Shown: positions 50,335 to 59,313 of the stretch, piece after piece
Numbering within the stretch: position 1 is the first letter of the stretch
Layout of the letters: each line of letters begins with the position of its first letter
NCBI RefSeq assembly: GCF_035978755.1
Contig: NZ_CP108414.1
Location: forward strand, 7,068,001 to 7,132,000
Length of the DNA: 64,000 nt
Source of the DNA: Streptomyces sp. NBC_01298
Lineage (GTDB): Bacteria; Actinomycetota; Actinomycetes; Streptomycetales; Streptomycetaceae
Direction of reading: 5' to 3'
Notes under the pieces: model-generated
Databases searched by the model: none
What the model was told of the DNA's origin: nothing
The model's input: only the letters and a program-made list of their open reading frames with translations
Translations under genes and position numbers: made by a program

Positions 50335-51990
50335 ATGACGTACGACGCAGACGTGATCGTGATCGGGGCCGGGCTCGCGGGCCTCGTGGCCACCGCCGAG
50401 CTCGTCGACGCCGGCCGCAAGGTCATCCTGCTCGACCAGGAGCCGGAGCGGTCCATGGGCGGCCAGGCCCACTGGTCCTTCGGCGGCCTGTTCTTCGTCG
50501 ACTCGCCGGAACAGCGCCGCATGCGGATCAAGGACACCCGCGAGCTGGCCCTCCAGGACTGGGCCGGCACCGCCGGCTTCGACCGCGAGGAGGACGCCTG
50601 GCCGCGCCGCTGGGCCGAGGCCTACGTGGACTTCGCGGCCGGCGAGAAGCGCCCCTGGCTGCACGCCCAGGGCGTCCGCTTCTTCCCCATCGTCGGCTGG
50701 GCGGAGCGCGGCGGCTACGACGCGAACGGCCACGGCAACTCCGTACCCCGCTTCCACATCACCTGGGGCACCGGTCCCGGCCTCGTGGAGCCCTTCGCAC
50801 GGCGCGTACGGGCCGGGGTGGCCCGCGGGCTGGTCCAGCTGAAGTTCCGCCACCGGGTCACCGGGCTCTCCCGTACCGCGGGCACCCTCGACACGGTGAC
50901 CGGCCAGGTCCTGGCCCCCTCCGACGCCGTCCGCGGCACCGCGAGCGGCCGCGAGGCCACCGGGGAGTTCTCCCTGCGCGCCCAGGCCGTGATCGTGACC
51001 AGCGGCGGCATCGGCGGCAACCACGACCTCGTACGGGCCCAGTGGCCGGCCCGCCTCGGCACGCCGCCCGCGCGGCTGCTCTCCGGGGTCCCGGCCCACG
51101 TGGACGGCCTGATGCTCGGCATCGCGGAGGAGGCGGGCGCCAGCCACATCAACAAGGACCGGATGTGGCACTACACCGAGGGCATCGAGAACTGGAACCC
51201 GATCTGGTCCAAGCACGGCATCCGCATCCTGCCCGGCCCGTCCTCGCTCTGGCTGGACGCCACCGGCAAGCGGCTGCCCGTACCGCTCTTCCCGGGCTTC
51301 GACACCCTCGGCACGCTCGACCACATCATGAAGACCGGCCACGACCACACCTGGTTCGTCCTCAACCAGCGCATCATCGGCAAGGAATTCGGGCTCTCCG
51401 GCTCCGAGCAGAACCCGGACCTGACGGGCAAGTCGGTCCGCGGGGTCATCGAGCGGGCCCGCCAGGCGGTCCCCGGGCCGGTGCGAGCCTTCATGGACAA
51501 CGGCGCCGACTTCGTCGTCGAGAAGGACCTCTCCGCGCTGGTGCGCGGCATGAACGCGATCACCAAGGACGGACTGCTCGACGAGGAGACCGTCCGCCGC
51601 GAGATCGTCGCCCGCGACCGGGAGATCGCCAACCCCTTCACCAAGGACCTCCAGGTCACGGCGATCCACGGCGCCCGCAAGTACCTCGGCGACAAACTGA
51701 TCCGCACCGCCGCCCCGCACCGGATCCTGGACCCGGCGGCGGGCCCGCTGATCGCCGTCCGGCTCTCGATCCTGACCCGCAAGTCCCTGGGCGGTCTGGA
51801 GACCGACCTCTCCTCCCGCGTCCTGACCGCCGCGGGAGAACCCCTCCCCGGCCTCTACGCGGCGGGCGAGGCGGCGGGCTTCGGCGGCGGCGGCGTCCAC
51901 GGCTACCGGGCCCTGGAGGGCACCTTCCTCGGCGGCTGCATCTTCTCGGGCCGCGCGGCCGGCCGCGCGGCGGCCGCGGCCGTCTCCTGA
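50335..51990 (+). CDS. FAD-binding dehydrogenase (fumarate reductase/KstD-like)
   Basis: The 551-residue flavoprotein begins with the FAD Rossmann motif DVIVIGAGLAGLVATAELVDAG and ends with the FAD block GLYAAGEAAGFGGGGVHGYRALEGTFLGGCIFSGRAAGR. The middle contains RFHITWGTGPGLVEPF and SGGIGGNHDLVR. It belongs to the FAD-dependent dehydrogenases related to 3-ketosteroid dehydrogenases, but its substrate is unassigned. It is divergent from the NUDIX gene. The ATG follows a GGACGG site. Confidence 0.88.
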   Translation: MTYDADVIVIGAGLAGLVATAELVDAGRKVILLDQEPERSMGGQAHWSFGGLFFVDSPEQRRMRIKDTRELALQDWAGTAGFDREEDAWPRRWAEAYVDFAAGEKRPWLHAQGVRFFPIVGWAERGGYDANGHGNSVPRFHITWGTGPGLVEPFARRVRAGVARGLVQLKFRHRVTGLSRTAGTLDTVTGQVLAPSDAVRGTASGREATGEFSLRAQAVIVTSGGIGGNHDLVRAQWPARLGTPPARLLSGVPAHVDGLMLGIAEEAGASHINKDRMWHYTEGIENWNPIWSKHGIRILPGPSSLWLDATGKRLPVPLFPGFDTLGTLDHIMKTGHDHTWFVLNQRIIGKEFGLSGSEQNPDLTGKSVRGVIERARQAVPGPVRAFMDNGADFVVEKDLSALVRGMNAITKDGLLDEETVRREIVARDREIANPFTKDLQVTAIHGARKYLGDKLIRTAAPHRILDPAAGPLIAVRLSILTRKSLGGLETDLSSRVLTAAGEPLPGLYAAGEAAGFGGGGVHGYRALEGTFLGGCIFSGRAAGRAAAAAVS

Positions 51991-52094
51991 CCGGCGCCGG
52001 GCCCGCCCCCCTCCGGCCGCTGCCGGCGCGGCCGCTGCCGGGGCGGCACAAGGGGTGGTCCGCGGGGCCGACGGGACGGGGTACCGTCTTTGTC

Positions 52095-52322
52095 ATGACC
52101 GTCAGCAAGAACATCAACAACCCCGTGGGCCAGGGCGGCGGCCAGCGCAAGCGTCAGTCCCGCGCCGAACGCCAGAACAACGGCCCGCACCGCAACCTCG
52201 ACCGCAGCGGCGCGGCCGACCGGAAGGCTGAGCTGCTGCGCAAGATGCGCGAGAAGGCGGGCGCGGCCGAGGGCGACGCCCAGAGCGACGCCCAGGCGGG
52301 CGACGCCACCGCACAGAGCTGA
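52095..52322 (+). CDS. DUF6243-like small basic protein
   Basis: The 75-residue hydrophilic protein opens MTVSKNINNPVGQGGGQRKR and has a central RAERQNNGPHRNLDRSGAADRKAELLRKMREK helix, followed by an Ala/Gly/Asp/Gln tail. It resembles, from memory, the conserved Streptomyces DUF6243 family. TACCGT nine bases before the ATG could be a -10 box, making the mRNA nearly leaderless. A strong hairpin terminator follows. Function is unknown; the basic, disordered composition suggests nucleic-acid contact. Confidence 0.8.
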   Translation: MTVSKNINNPVGQGGGQRKRQSRAERQNNGPHRNLDRSGAADRKAELLRKMREKAGAAEGDAQSDAQAGDATAQS

Positions 52323-52355
52323 AGCACCGCCGCCGCCGGGCGGCGCAGCACCGGC

Positions 52356-52390
52356 CAGGGCCCGGACCGCGACGCGCGGTCCGGGCCCTG
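52356..52390. terminator. Strong bidirectional terminator
   Basis: A perfect 16-bp stem (52356-52371 with 52375-52390) and a 3-nt loop ACG lie between convergent genes. Confidence 0.8.
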
Positions 52391-52452
52391 CCGTCGTCGT
52401 ACCCGCCCCGCGCCCGGGCAGCGGCCCGCGCCCAGGGGCAGCGGGCCCGCGC

Positions 52453-52878
52453 TCAGGGCAGCCGGGTCACCAGGCGGAACCGCTCCGCCACGACCGGGGT
52501 GTCGTCGTCGACCGTGAAGTGCGGGTCGCCGAGGGCCTCCCGCATCTGCGGACCGTGCCAGAAATCCTCGTGCCCGGAGCGCCATTCGGCCACTGACGCG
52601 AATCCCTCGCCCTCGTCCAGCGCGTGCCGCAGGTCCACGTCCGCCAGCCGCAGGACCCGTACGTCCGTCACCTCCAGGACACCCACCGGACGCCCGGCGG
52701 AGTCCACGATCACCATCCGCTCGCCCGCCACGGGCAGCGGGTCCCCCGCCGCCTCGTAATCGGCCAGGACGGCCGTGGTCGTGGTCTTGGCGCCGCTCAG
52801 CACGGCCGCCACCAGCGCGTCCCGCAGCGGACCCGGGAAGGCGAACTCGATGGGCGGGAGATCCTCGTAGGCCGTCAT
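52453..52878 (-). CDS. ASCH domain protein
   Basis: The 141-residue protein fits the ASCH fold, an RNA-binding, PUA-like domain. It shows FAFPGPLRDALVAAVLSGAKTTTTAVLADYEAAGDPLP, GERMVIVDSAGRPVGVLEVTDVRVLRLADVD and ALDEGEGFASVAEWRSGHEDFWHGP. A related bacterial ASCH protein (YqfB) hydrolyses N4-acetylcytidine. The start at 52878 has only a weak ribosome site. Confidence 0.85.
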   Translation of the reverse strand: MTAYEDLPPIEFAFPGPLRDALVAAVLSGAKTTTTAVLADYEAAGDPLPVAGERMVIVDSAGRPVGVLEVTDVRVLRLADVDLRHALDEGEGFASVAEWRSGHEDFWHGPQMREALGDPHFTVDDDTPVVAERFRLVTRLP

Positions 52879-53106
52879 GGCGGTCAGCCTACGACCCTGC
52901 GCGCGATCCGGCCCGAGGGCGCCCCCGGCCTGGCGACAACCCGCCGCGAACCGGAACAACCCCATCAACTCATCCGTGCGAAAGACCAGTTGAAACGAGC
53001 CACGCAGTGGACTGGACCTTGACTCGGAGCTGTGCGTACCGCTTTGCTGTGCGTGATCTTCCGGCCACACCGTCCAACCGCCCGCGTCCTGGAGGGAAAC
53101 CCGCGG

Positions 53107-54054
53107 ATGTCGCCCCCTCCGCCGCCCCTCGGCCGCGCCCGCAAGCGGGACGCCCAGCTCTTCGACCCCGCCCTCTGCGACCTGGAACTCGTCGACGTCC
53201 GCGCCCAGTTCACGCAGGGCCGCTGGGCCAAGGCCCGCTCCCTCCTCGTCGCCACGGGAGACGACTGGGACCGTCGAGGGCACCGCCTCGTGGTCCTCGC
53301 CGAAACCCCGGCCGCGACCGCGTGGGCGCGCGAGTGGCTCCTCGCCGAACCGGAGAGCGCCGACGCCGTCACCCTCCTCGCCTGTGCGTCCGTCTTCGGC
53401 GCCCTGCGCCGCAAGGGCACCCCCGAGGCCGCCGAGGAGGCCTGCCGCCGCGCCGCGGCCCTGTTCCCGGCCGACCCCACCCCCTGGCTCGGCCTGCTGC
53501 TCCTCACCCGCGCCTTCGGCACCGAAGAGGAGTTCAGCCGCCATTTCGACCAGGTCAGGGCCCGCCACCGCGAACACCACCACGCCCACCACCTGATGGT
53601 CTCCCGGCTGGCCGAGCGGGCCCCGGCCGCCGGCCGCGACCCGCTCCACGAGGTCTACGACTTCGCCGCCTGGGCCGCCGAGGAGTCCCCGGCCGACTCC
53701 CCGCTCGCCGTCCTCCCCGTCATCGCCCACGCCGAGCGCTACCGCGTCCTCGCCGCCGGGCAGGGCCACGGCCCGGACGCCGGAGCCGAGCACTGGTCCG
53801 GGCGCCGCGCCCGCCAGGTGCTGCGCTCCGCCTTCGACTGGTGGCTGGAGTGGGAGCGCGAGGACCACCCCCGCAACCGGGTGGACCTCAACTTCCTCGC
53901 CCACGCCAAGCTCTGCGAGGGCCGCCCCGCGGAGGCGGCCGCCCTCTTCCAGCGCATCGGCAGCCACGCCACCCAGGCCCCGTGGTCCTACCCGGACCGC
54001 GACCCGCACAAGGCCTTCCTCGCCGCACGCAGCGCCGCGCTCGGCACCGCCTGA
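53107..54054 (+). CDS. Helical, TPR-like protein of unknown function
   Basis: The 315-residue soluble protein is almost all alpha-helical, with repeating short pairs such as AQFTQGRWAKARSLLVA, AEEACRRAAALFPADPTPWLGLLLLTRAF, DQVRARHREHHHAHHLMVSRLAERAP and LNFLAHAKLCEGRPAEAAALFQRIG. This suggests TPR- or Sel1-like repeats and a protein-binding role. There is no enzyme motif. ATG at 53107 has GGAGGG; a longer frame starting at 53032 lacks a ribosome site. Function is unknown. Confidence 0.72.
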   Translation: MSPPPPPLGRARKRDAQLFDPALCDLELVDVRAQFTQGRWAKARSLLVATGDDWDRRGHRLVVLAETPAATAWAREWLLAEPESADAVTLLACASVFGALRRKGTPEAAEEACRRAAALFPADPTPWLGLLLLTRAFGTEEEFSRHFDQVRARHREHHHAHHLMVSRLAERAPAAGRDPLHEVYDFAAWAAEESPADSPLAVLPVIAHAERYRVLAAGQGHGPDAGAEHWSGRRARQVLRSAFDWWLEWEREDHPRNRVDLNFLAHAKLCEGRPAEAAALFQRIGSHATQAPWSYPDRDPHKAFLAARSAALGTA

Positions 54055-54188
54055 CCCACCCCGGCCCGGTCGGCACCGCGCACGTCCGGCTCAGCAGGTC
54101 CCGCTCGTCAGTACCGCTCAGCACACCCCGCTCCGCCAGTACCGCTCAGCAAGTGCCGCTCAGTCCCCGCCCCGAAAGGACACCCGCC

Positions 54189-55760
54189 ATGCCGACGGGC
54201 AGATCCACCACGCTCACCGACCCGGCCGGCCAGGCCGAGATCCGTACGTACAAGGGCCAGGACCGCGCCCTGCGCGCCGACCGCCTCGGCACCGCGGGCC
54301 TGCTGCTCTCCGTGCTCGCCGCGAGTGCGCCCCTGATGGTCGTCGCGGGCGTCATGCCCACGACCTTCGGGGTCATGGGCATCGTCGGACAGCCCCTGCT
54401 GTTCGTGATCCTCGGCGCCGTCCTCGCCCTCTTCAGCGTCGGCTACGCCGAGATGAGCCGGCACGTCCACAACGCCGGCGCCTTCTACGCCTACATCGCG
54501 CGCGGCCTCGGCCCCACCGCGGGCGCCGGTGCCTCATTCGTCGCCCTCATCGCCTACAGCGCCATGCAGGTCGGCGTCTACGGCATCCTCGGCTTCGAGA
54601 TCTCCGGCCTCTTCGCCACCTACCTCGACACCGAACTCGCCTGGTGGATACCGGCCCTGGCCGCCGTCGTCCTCACCGGCGCCCTCGGCTGGCTCAAGAT
54701 CGACCTCAACGCCAAGGTCCTCGGCGTCCTCCTGCTCATCGAGGTCCTCCTCGTCGTCGTCTTCGACGTCGCCGCCATCGGCAAGCCCGGCCCCGAAGGC
54801 CTCTCCCTGCACGCCTTCAACCCCGAGACCCTCACCGGCGCGGGCCTCGGCACCGCCCTGTGCTTCTGCATCGCCGCCTTCGTCGGCTTCGAGCAGTCCC
54901 CGGTGTACGCGGAGGAGACCAGCAAGCCGCACATCGTCGTCTCCCGGGTGATGTTCCTCGCCGTCGGCTTCGTCGCGCTCTTCTTCGCCCTCAGCGCCTG
55001 GGCCCTGTCCGTCGCCACCGGCCCCGGCGAGGTGGTCAAGGCCTCCGCCGAGGCCGGCCCCGGCCTGCTCTTCCAGCTCGCCGAGAGCCGCCTGGGCACC
55101 ACCTTCACGGACGTCCTGCACGTCCTCTTCGTGACCGGCATGTTCGCGGCGATGCTCAGCTTCCACAACGTCGTCGCCCGCTACGCCTTCGCCATGGGCC
55201 GCGAGGGCCTGCTCCCGGCCGCCTTCGGCCGCACCAACGCGGGCACCGGCGCCCCCGCCACCGGCTCGCTCCTGCAGACCGTGATCTCCGTCGTGGTCGT
55301 GCTGGCCTTCGCGTTCACCGACGACACACAGGCCGGGGACCCGACCGTGCCCGTCCTGCACCTGTTCACCTGGATGGGCAACGTCGGCGCCCTCGGCATC
55401 ACCCTCCTCATGGCCACCGCCTCCTTCGCGGTCATCGCCTTCTTCGTCCGCCGCGGCACCGCCGGCGCCCAGGTCTGGCGGCTCGGCGCGGCGGGCCTCG
55501 CCGGCCTCGCCCTGCTCGCCATCGCCGTCTACACGGTCAAGGACTTCCGCGTCCTGGTCGGCGCCGCGGAGGGCTCCGCGCTGAACTGGGCCCTGCCCGG
55601 CATCATCGCCGCCGCCGCCCTGGTGGGCCTGGCGTACGGCCTCTTCCTGCGCTCCCGCCGCCCCGCGGCGCACGCCCGCATCGGCCTGGGCAACGAGGCC
55701 TTCCGCCTCGACCAGGCGGCGGAGTCCGCCGAGGCCGCCGTCCCGGCCCCGCGCGACTGA
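54189..55760 (+). CDS. APC family amino acid permease
   Basis: The 523-residue membrane transporter has 12 helices. Its opening ASAPLMVVAGVMPTTFGVMGIVGQP, NAGAFYAYIARGLGPTAGAGASF and AAFVGFEQSPVYAEETSKPHIVVSRVMF are typical of the amino acid/polyamine/organocation superfamily. The substrate is not deducible. The ATG at 54189 has AAGGA. Its TGA is part of an 82-bp perfect palindrome. The region just upstream (54108-54160) contains CAGTACCGCTCAGCA direct repeats. Confidence 0.9.
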   Translation: MPTGRSTTLTDPAGQAEIRTYKGQDRALRADRLGTAGLLLSVLAASAPLMVVAGVMPTTFGVMGIVGQPLLFVILGAVLALFSVGYAEMSRHVHNAGAFYAYIARGLGPTAGAGASFVALIAYSAMQVGVYGILGFEISGLFATYLDTELAWWIPALAAVVLTGALGWLKIDLNAKVLGVLLLIEVLLVVVFDVAAIGKPGPEGLSLHAFNPETLTGAGLGTALCFCIAAFVGFEQSPVYAEETSKPHIVVSRVMFLAVGFVALFFALSAWALSVATGPGEVVKASAEAGPGLLFQLAESRLGTTFTDVLHVLFVTGMFAAMLSFHNVVARYAFAMGREGLLPAAFGRTNAGTGAPATGSLLQTVISVVVVLAFAFTDDTQAGDPTVPVLHLFTWMGNVGALGITLLMATASFAVIAFFVRRGTAGAQVWRLGAAGLAGLALLAIAVYTVKDFRVLVGAAEGSALNWALPGIIAAAALVGLAYGLFLRSRRPAAHARIGLGNEAFRLDQAAESAEAAVPAPRD

Positions 55761-55838
55761 CCCGTACCGCCGCGACGTACGCAGAGGGGCCCCGCCACGG
55801 CGGGGCCCCTCTGCGTACGTCGCGGCGGTACGGGTCAG
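55757..55838. terminator. 82-bp near-perfect palindrome joining two convergent stops
   Basis: Positions 55757-55796 pair without a mismatch with 55799-55838 (40-bp arms, 2-nt loop AC). The arms contain the permease TGA (55758-55760) and the complementary PhnA stop (55835-55837). Either transcript would end in a 40-bp stem. It is the longest self-complementary element I found in the window. Confidence 0.9.
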
Positions 55839-56194
55839 GCCTTCTTGACCACGCTGGACTTCAGCTGCATGGCTCCGAAGCCGTCGATCTTGCAGTCGAT
55901 GTCGTGCCCGTCGACCCCGTCGATGAGCCGGATGTTGCGCACCTTGGTGCCGGCCTTGATCCCGGAGGGGCTGCCCTTGACCTTGAGCGCCTTGACGACG
56001 GTCACGGTGTCGCCGTCGCTCAGCACGTTCCCGACGGCGTCCTTCACGACCTGCTCACCGCTGTCCCCGCCGCCCTCGGCGGCACTCTCGGCGGGCACCC
56101 ACTCGTGCCCGCACTCGGGGCACACCACGAGCGCGTTCATCTCGTAGGTGTACGCGCAGGAACATTTCGGACAAGGGGGAAGGTTCTCGTTCAC
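55835..56194 (-). CDS. PhnA domain zinc-ribbon protein
   Basis: The 119-residue protein has an N-terminal zinc ribbon ([28 protein letters not shown], Cys pairs about 9/12 and 29/32) and a C-terminal PhnA (SH3-like) domain: [23 protein letters not shown] and [24 protein letters not shown]. Despite the historic alkylphosphonate name its biochemical role is uncertain. GTG at 56194 was chosen; a CTG three bases upstream is possible. Its stop lies within the 82-bp palindrome. Confidence 0.88.
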   Translation of the reverse strand: MNENLPPCPKCSCAYTYEMNALVVCPECGHEWVPAESAAEGGGDSGEQVVKDAVGNVLSDGDTVTVVKALKVKGSPSGIKAGTKVRNIRLIDGVDGHDIDCKIDGFGAMQLKSSVVKKA

Positions 56195-56257
56195 CAGGAC
56201 AGAATATCCCGAACCACCCACCGGGACGCTCCGCGCCGAAGCTACCGTCAAACGCAA

Positions 56258-56282
56258 AAAACCCCACGTGAAGTGGGGTTTT
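56258..56282. terminator. Intrinsic terminator downstream of tRNA-Leu
   Basis: AAAACCCCAC (56258-56267) pairs with GTGGGGTTTT (56273-56282) around a 5-nt loop, giving flanking A and T runs on both strands. On the minus strand it ends the tRNA transcript 8 bases after the gene. Confidence 0.8.
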
Positions 56283-56289
56283 CGCTTGG

Positions 56290-56374
56290 TGTCCGAGGGG
56301 GGACTTGAACCCCCACGCCCGATAAAGGGCACTAGCACCTCAAGCTAGCGCGTCTGCCATTCCGCCACCCGGAC
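56290..56374 (-). tRNA. tRNA-Leu (anticodon GAG)
   Basis: The 85-nt minus-strand sequence folds as a type II tRNA. The acceptor arms are GTCCGGG (56374-56368) and CTCGGAC (56297-56291), followed by discriminator A at 56290. The anticodon stem-loop is GCTAG-CTTGAGG-TGCTAG with anticodon GAG, then a long variable arm (GTGCCCTTTATCGGGCGT) and a GGTTCAAGTCC T-arm. CCA is not encoded. Confidence 0.95.
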
Positions 56375-56542
56375 AAGGTGTCTGTCTCGCGTCCCTCGCG
56401 GGCCGTTCCGACGTGGAAAACATTACCAAACATTCCGGGGTCCTCGATCACACCCCCCTGCGGCCGGGGATCGCCCTTGGGGGAAGCGGCCCGGGGGGCG
56501 AGGATGGAGGCAGTTCGGAACTGATCAGTGGGAGGAAGCAGC

Positions 56543-57868
56543 GTGAGCGAATCGGGCGCGGGCAGGACCGTCTCCGGCGAGGACGAGGTCGTCGACCTCT
56601 GCCGGGACCTCATCCGGATCGACACCAGCAACTACGGGGACCACTCGGGACCCGGCGAGCGCAAGGCGGCCGAGTGGGTCGCCGAGCAGCTCGCCGAGGT
56701 CGGGCTGGAGCCGCAGATCTTCGAATCGCACAAGGGGCGCGCCTCGACCGTGGCGCGGATCGAGGGCGAGGACCCCTCGCGGCCGGCGCTGCTGATCCAC
56801 GGGCACACCGACGTGGTCCCGGCCAACGCCGCCGACTGGACCTACGACCCCTTCGCGGGCGAGATCGCCGACGGCTGCGTCTGGGGCCGCGGCGCGGTCG
56901 ACATGAAGGACATGGACGCGATGACGCTGGCCGTCGTGCGCGACCGCATGCGCAGCGGCCGCAAGCCCCCGCGCGACATCGTGCTGGCCTTCCTCGCCGA
57001 CGAGGAGGCGGGCGGCACCTACGGAGCCCGGTACCTCGTCGACAAGCACCCCGGGCTCTTCGAGGGGGTGACGGAGGCGATCGGCGAGGTCGGCGGCTTC
57101 TCCTTCACCGTGAACGAGAACCTGCGGCTGTACCTGGTGGAGACCGCCCAGAAGGGCATGCACTGGATGCGCCTGACGGTGGAGGGCACCGCCGGCCACG
57201 GGTCGATGACCAACAACGACAACGCCATCACCGAGCTCTGCGAGGCCGTCGGGCGGCTGGGCCGCCACACCTGGCCGGTACGGGTCACCAAGACCGTCCG
57301 GCACTTCCTGGACGAGCTCTCGGACGCCCTGGGCACCCCGCTCGACCCGGACGACATGGACGCCACGCTCGTCAAGCTCGGCGGCATCGCCAAGATGGTC
57401 GGCGCGACCCTGCGCAACTCCGCCGCCCCGACGATGCTCGGCGCCGGTTACAAGGTCAACGTCATCCCCGGCCAGGCCACCGCCCACGTGGACGGCCGTT
57501 TCCTGCCGGGCTACGAGGAGGAGTTCTTCGCCGACCTCGACCGGATCCTCGGGCCGCGCGTGAAGCGCGAGGACGTCCACGCGGACAAGGCGCTGGAGAC
57601 GGGCTTCGACGGCAAGCTCGTGGACGCCATGCAGACCGCCCTGAAGGCGCACGACCCGATCGCCCGCGCGGTCCCGTACATGCTCTCCGGCGGTACGGAC
57701 GCCAAGTCCTTCGACGACCTCGGCATCCGCTGCTTCGGCTTCGCTCCGCTCCAGCTCCCGCCGGAGCTGGACTTCGCCGGGATGTTCCACGGCGTGGACG
57801 AGCGGGTGCCGGTGGAGGGTCTGAAGTTCGGCGTGCGGGTGCTCGACCGGTTCATCGACGAGTCCTGA
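56543..57868 (+). CDS. M20 family metallopeptidase (ArgE/DapE type)
   Basis: The 441-residue di-zinc amidohydrolase has LLIHGHTDVVPANAADWTYDPFAGEI (zinc His and Asp), WGRGAVDMKDMDAM (bridging Asp), LAFLADEEAGGTYGARYLV (catalytic Glu-Glu) and the dimerisation lid. MLSGGTDAKSFDDLGIRCFGF precedes the final His of GMFHGVDERVPVEGL. It may deacylate N-acyl amino acids or cleave dipeptides. GTG at 56543 has GGGAGGA. It is monocistronic. Confidence 0.92.
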   Translation: MSESGAGRTVSGEDEVVDLCRDLIRIDTSNYGDHSGPGERKAAEWVAEQLAEVGLEPQIFESHKGRASTVARIEGEDPSRPALLIHGHTDVVPANAADWTYDPFAGEIADGCVWGRGAVDMKDMDAMTLAVVRDRMRSGRKPPRDIVLAFLADEEAGGTYGARYLVDKHPGLFEGVTEAIGEVGGFSFTVNENLRLYLVETAQKGMHWMRLTVEGTAGHGSMTNNDNAITELCEAVGRLGRHTWPVRVTKTVRHFLDELSDALGTPLDPDDMDATLVKLGGIAKMVGATLRNSAAPTMLGAGYKVNVIPGQATAHVDGRFLPGYEEEFFADLDRILGPRVKREDVHADKALETGFDGKLVDAMQTALKAHDPIARAVPYMLSGGTDAKSFDDLGIRCFGFAPLQLPPELDFAGMFHGVDERVPVEGLKFGVRVLDRFIDES

Positions 57869-58059
57869 GGCGGGCGCCGGACGGGTGCCGGCCGGGTGTC
57901 GGCCGGGGTTGGGCGTAGCTAACGCCCGGGAATCGGGAAGGTGTGCGGAAACCACTGAGAAGAGTGAATGCGCTCATACGCTCGTAGCCCCGGTGATCCC
58001 TCCTCGTTACAGGTGGTGCGGTCCGCGGCTGGGACCGCGCTTGCCTACTAGGAGGAACA

Positions 58060-58293
58060 ATGTTCAAGAAGGTTGCCGCCGCTGCGGCTGTCACCGGTGG
58101 TCTGGTTCTCGCGGGTGCGGGTCTGGCTGTCGCCGACGCTGGTGCCCAGGGTGCGGCCATCGGTTCGCCCGGTGTCCTGTCCGGCAACGTCGTCCAGGTT
58201 CCGGTCCACGTTCCCGTGAACGTCTGCGGTAACACGATCTCCGTGATCGGCCTGCTGAACCCGGCTTTCGGCAACACCTGCGTCAACGCCTGA
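58060..58293 (+). CDS. Short chaplin
   Basis: The 77-residue secreted protein has a signal peptide (FKKVAAAAAVTGGLVLAGAGLAVADA) and one chaplin domain (GAAIGSPGVLSGNVVQVPVHVPVNVCGNTISVIGLLNPAFGNTCVNA) with the two conserved cysteines. Short chaplins assemble into amyloid films that make aerial hyphae and spores hydrophobic. An AGGAGG site precedes the ATG. I cannot assign it to ChpD-H from sequence alone. A strong terminator follows. Confidence 0.96.
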   Translation: MFKKVAAAAAVTGGLVLAGAGLAVADAGAQGAAIGSPGVLSGNVVQVPVHVPVNVCGNTISVIGLLNPAFGNTCVNA

Positions 58294-58308
58294 CGCATCT
58301 GAAGTACG

Positions 58309-58350
58309 CGGCCCCGGAGTGCGTTCCAGCGCTCCGGGGCCGTCGGGTTT
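58309..58350 (+). terminator. Terminator after the chaplin gene
   Basis: An 11-bp stem (CGGCCCCGGAG at 58309-58319, complement at 58332-58342) with a 12-nt loop is followed by GGGTTTT. Confidence 0.75.
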
Positions 58351-58361
58351 TCCGGCCCTTG

Positions 58362-58550
58362 TCACCAGGTCGCGCGGACCTGACGGATGATCCGGCGGCG
58401 CAGTCGCACGCGGCGACTGCCGTCCCGGAGCAGGGTCAGCCGGTCGAGCTCCCAGTGCCCGTACTCGGCGTGTTCGGTCAGCAGGCGGGTCGTTTCCTGA
58501 CGTGGAACCCCACGGGGCACGTACAAGTCGACAAATTCGTATTCCGGCAT
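58362..58550 (-). CDS. DUF5703-like small basic protein
   Basis: The 62-residue protein MPEYEFVDLYVPRGVPRQE, then TRLLTEHAEYGHWELDRLTLLRDGSRRVRLRRRIIRQVRATW, resembles the DUF5703 family of actinobacteria: short, all-beta/helix and basic. The ATG has no clear ribosome site; the CACAATAGAT upstream could place the start of transcription close to the ATG (leaderless). It is divergent from the acidic protein at 58598. Function is unknown. Confidence 0.82.
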   Translation of the reverse strand: MPEYEFVDLYVPRGVPRQETTRLLTEHAEYGHWELDRLTLLRDGSRRVRLRRRIIRQVRATW

Positions 58551-58597
58551 CGCATCTATTGTGCCGTGAGAGCCCCTCTACGGATAGCGTCTGCACT

Positions 58598-59263
58598 ATG
58601 TCTGATGCCGCTCTGCCCACTGTTGCCGAGGTACGCGCCGCCGCCGAGGCGGTCAAGGCCGCGCTCGACCGTCACCTCGCCGCGGTCGAGAGCAGGATCG
58701 GGGACGATGATCCGGACGTCTACGCCGCGTTCAACGAACTCGCCGCCGCCTCCGAGGAGTACGACGAACTCCTCTATGACCGCTACGACGAGGTCACGCC
58801 GTTCGAGATCCCCACTCCGGAGGACGGGCTCCCGTACACCGGCCCCGCCGAACCCGCCGCCTTCAGTGTGCTCATCCGCCGTGACTACGCCGTCGTCGAA
58901 CCGGCGCGCCTGATCGCCCAGGCCGAACGCGTCGTCGCGCACGACCGCGAGGCCGAACTCGACCACGACGGCGGCACCGCCGACGCGCTGGGCGTCCTCT
59001 TCGGCGAGTACGAGCCCGACGAAATCGCCTCCCGCGCGAAGGACTTCGGACTGGAGGAGGGCGATTCCACCCTGTGGATCGCCGCTTCTGAGGAGGTCGC
59101 CGAACCGGGGGAGTGGCTCGGTTCGCCCTTCGGGCACATCGATCCGCAGGACGTCATGCACCGGTTCGACGTCAGCTCGGTCTTCGACGAGGAGGACGAG
59201 GGTGAGGGCGACGAGGAGGCCGGGGACGGCTCGCCGGCCGAGCGGGGTCTGACCCCGGCCTGA
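58598..59263 (+). CDS. Acidic protein of unknown function
   Basis: The 221-residue, very acidic protein begins PTVAEVRAAAEAVKAALDRHLAAVESR (helical) and has a central alpha/beta-like region (AFSVLIRRDYAVVEPARLIAQAERVV). It ends in an Asp/Glu-rich tail (DEEDEGEGDEEAGDG). No enzyme motif is evident. TAGCGT nine bases before the ATG suggests a short or absent leader. It is divergent from the DUF5703-like gene. Conserved in Streptomyces from memory, function unknown. Confidence 0.78.
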   Translation: MSDAALPTVAEVRAAAEAVKAALDRHLAAVESRIGDDDPDVYAAFNELAAASEEYDELLYDRYDEVTPFEIPTPEDGLPYTGPAEPAAFSVLIRRDYAVVEPARLIAQAERVVAHDREAELDHDGGTADALGVLFGEYEPDEIASRAKDFGLEEGDSTLWIAASEEVAEPGEWLGSPFGHIDPQDVMHRFDVSSVFDEEDEGEGDEEAGDGSPAERGLTPA

Positions 59264-59313
59264 TCCCGGTCCGGCCGCGGTCCGAATCCTCCCCGCGCTA
59301 TGCCCCGTACGCA

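Noticed and set aside
50254..51900. Long minus-strand frame opposite the FAD dehydrogenase
   Set aside because: It is the antisense shadow of a well-defined flavoprotein gene; only the NUDIX part (49708-50253) has motifs.
53007..54188. Plus-strand frame upstream of the permease, open for about 390 codons
   Set aside because: It overlaps the helical protein gene in another frame, is Arg/Pro-rich and lacks a ribosome site.
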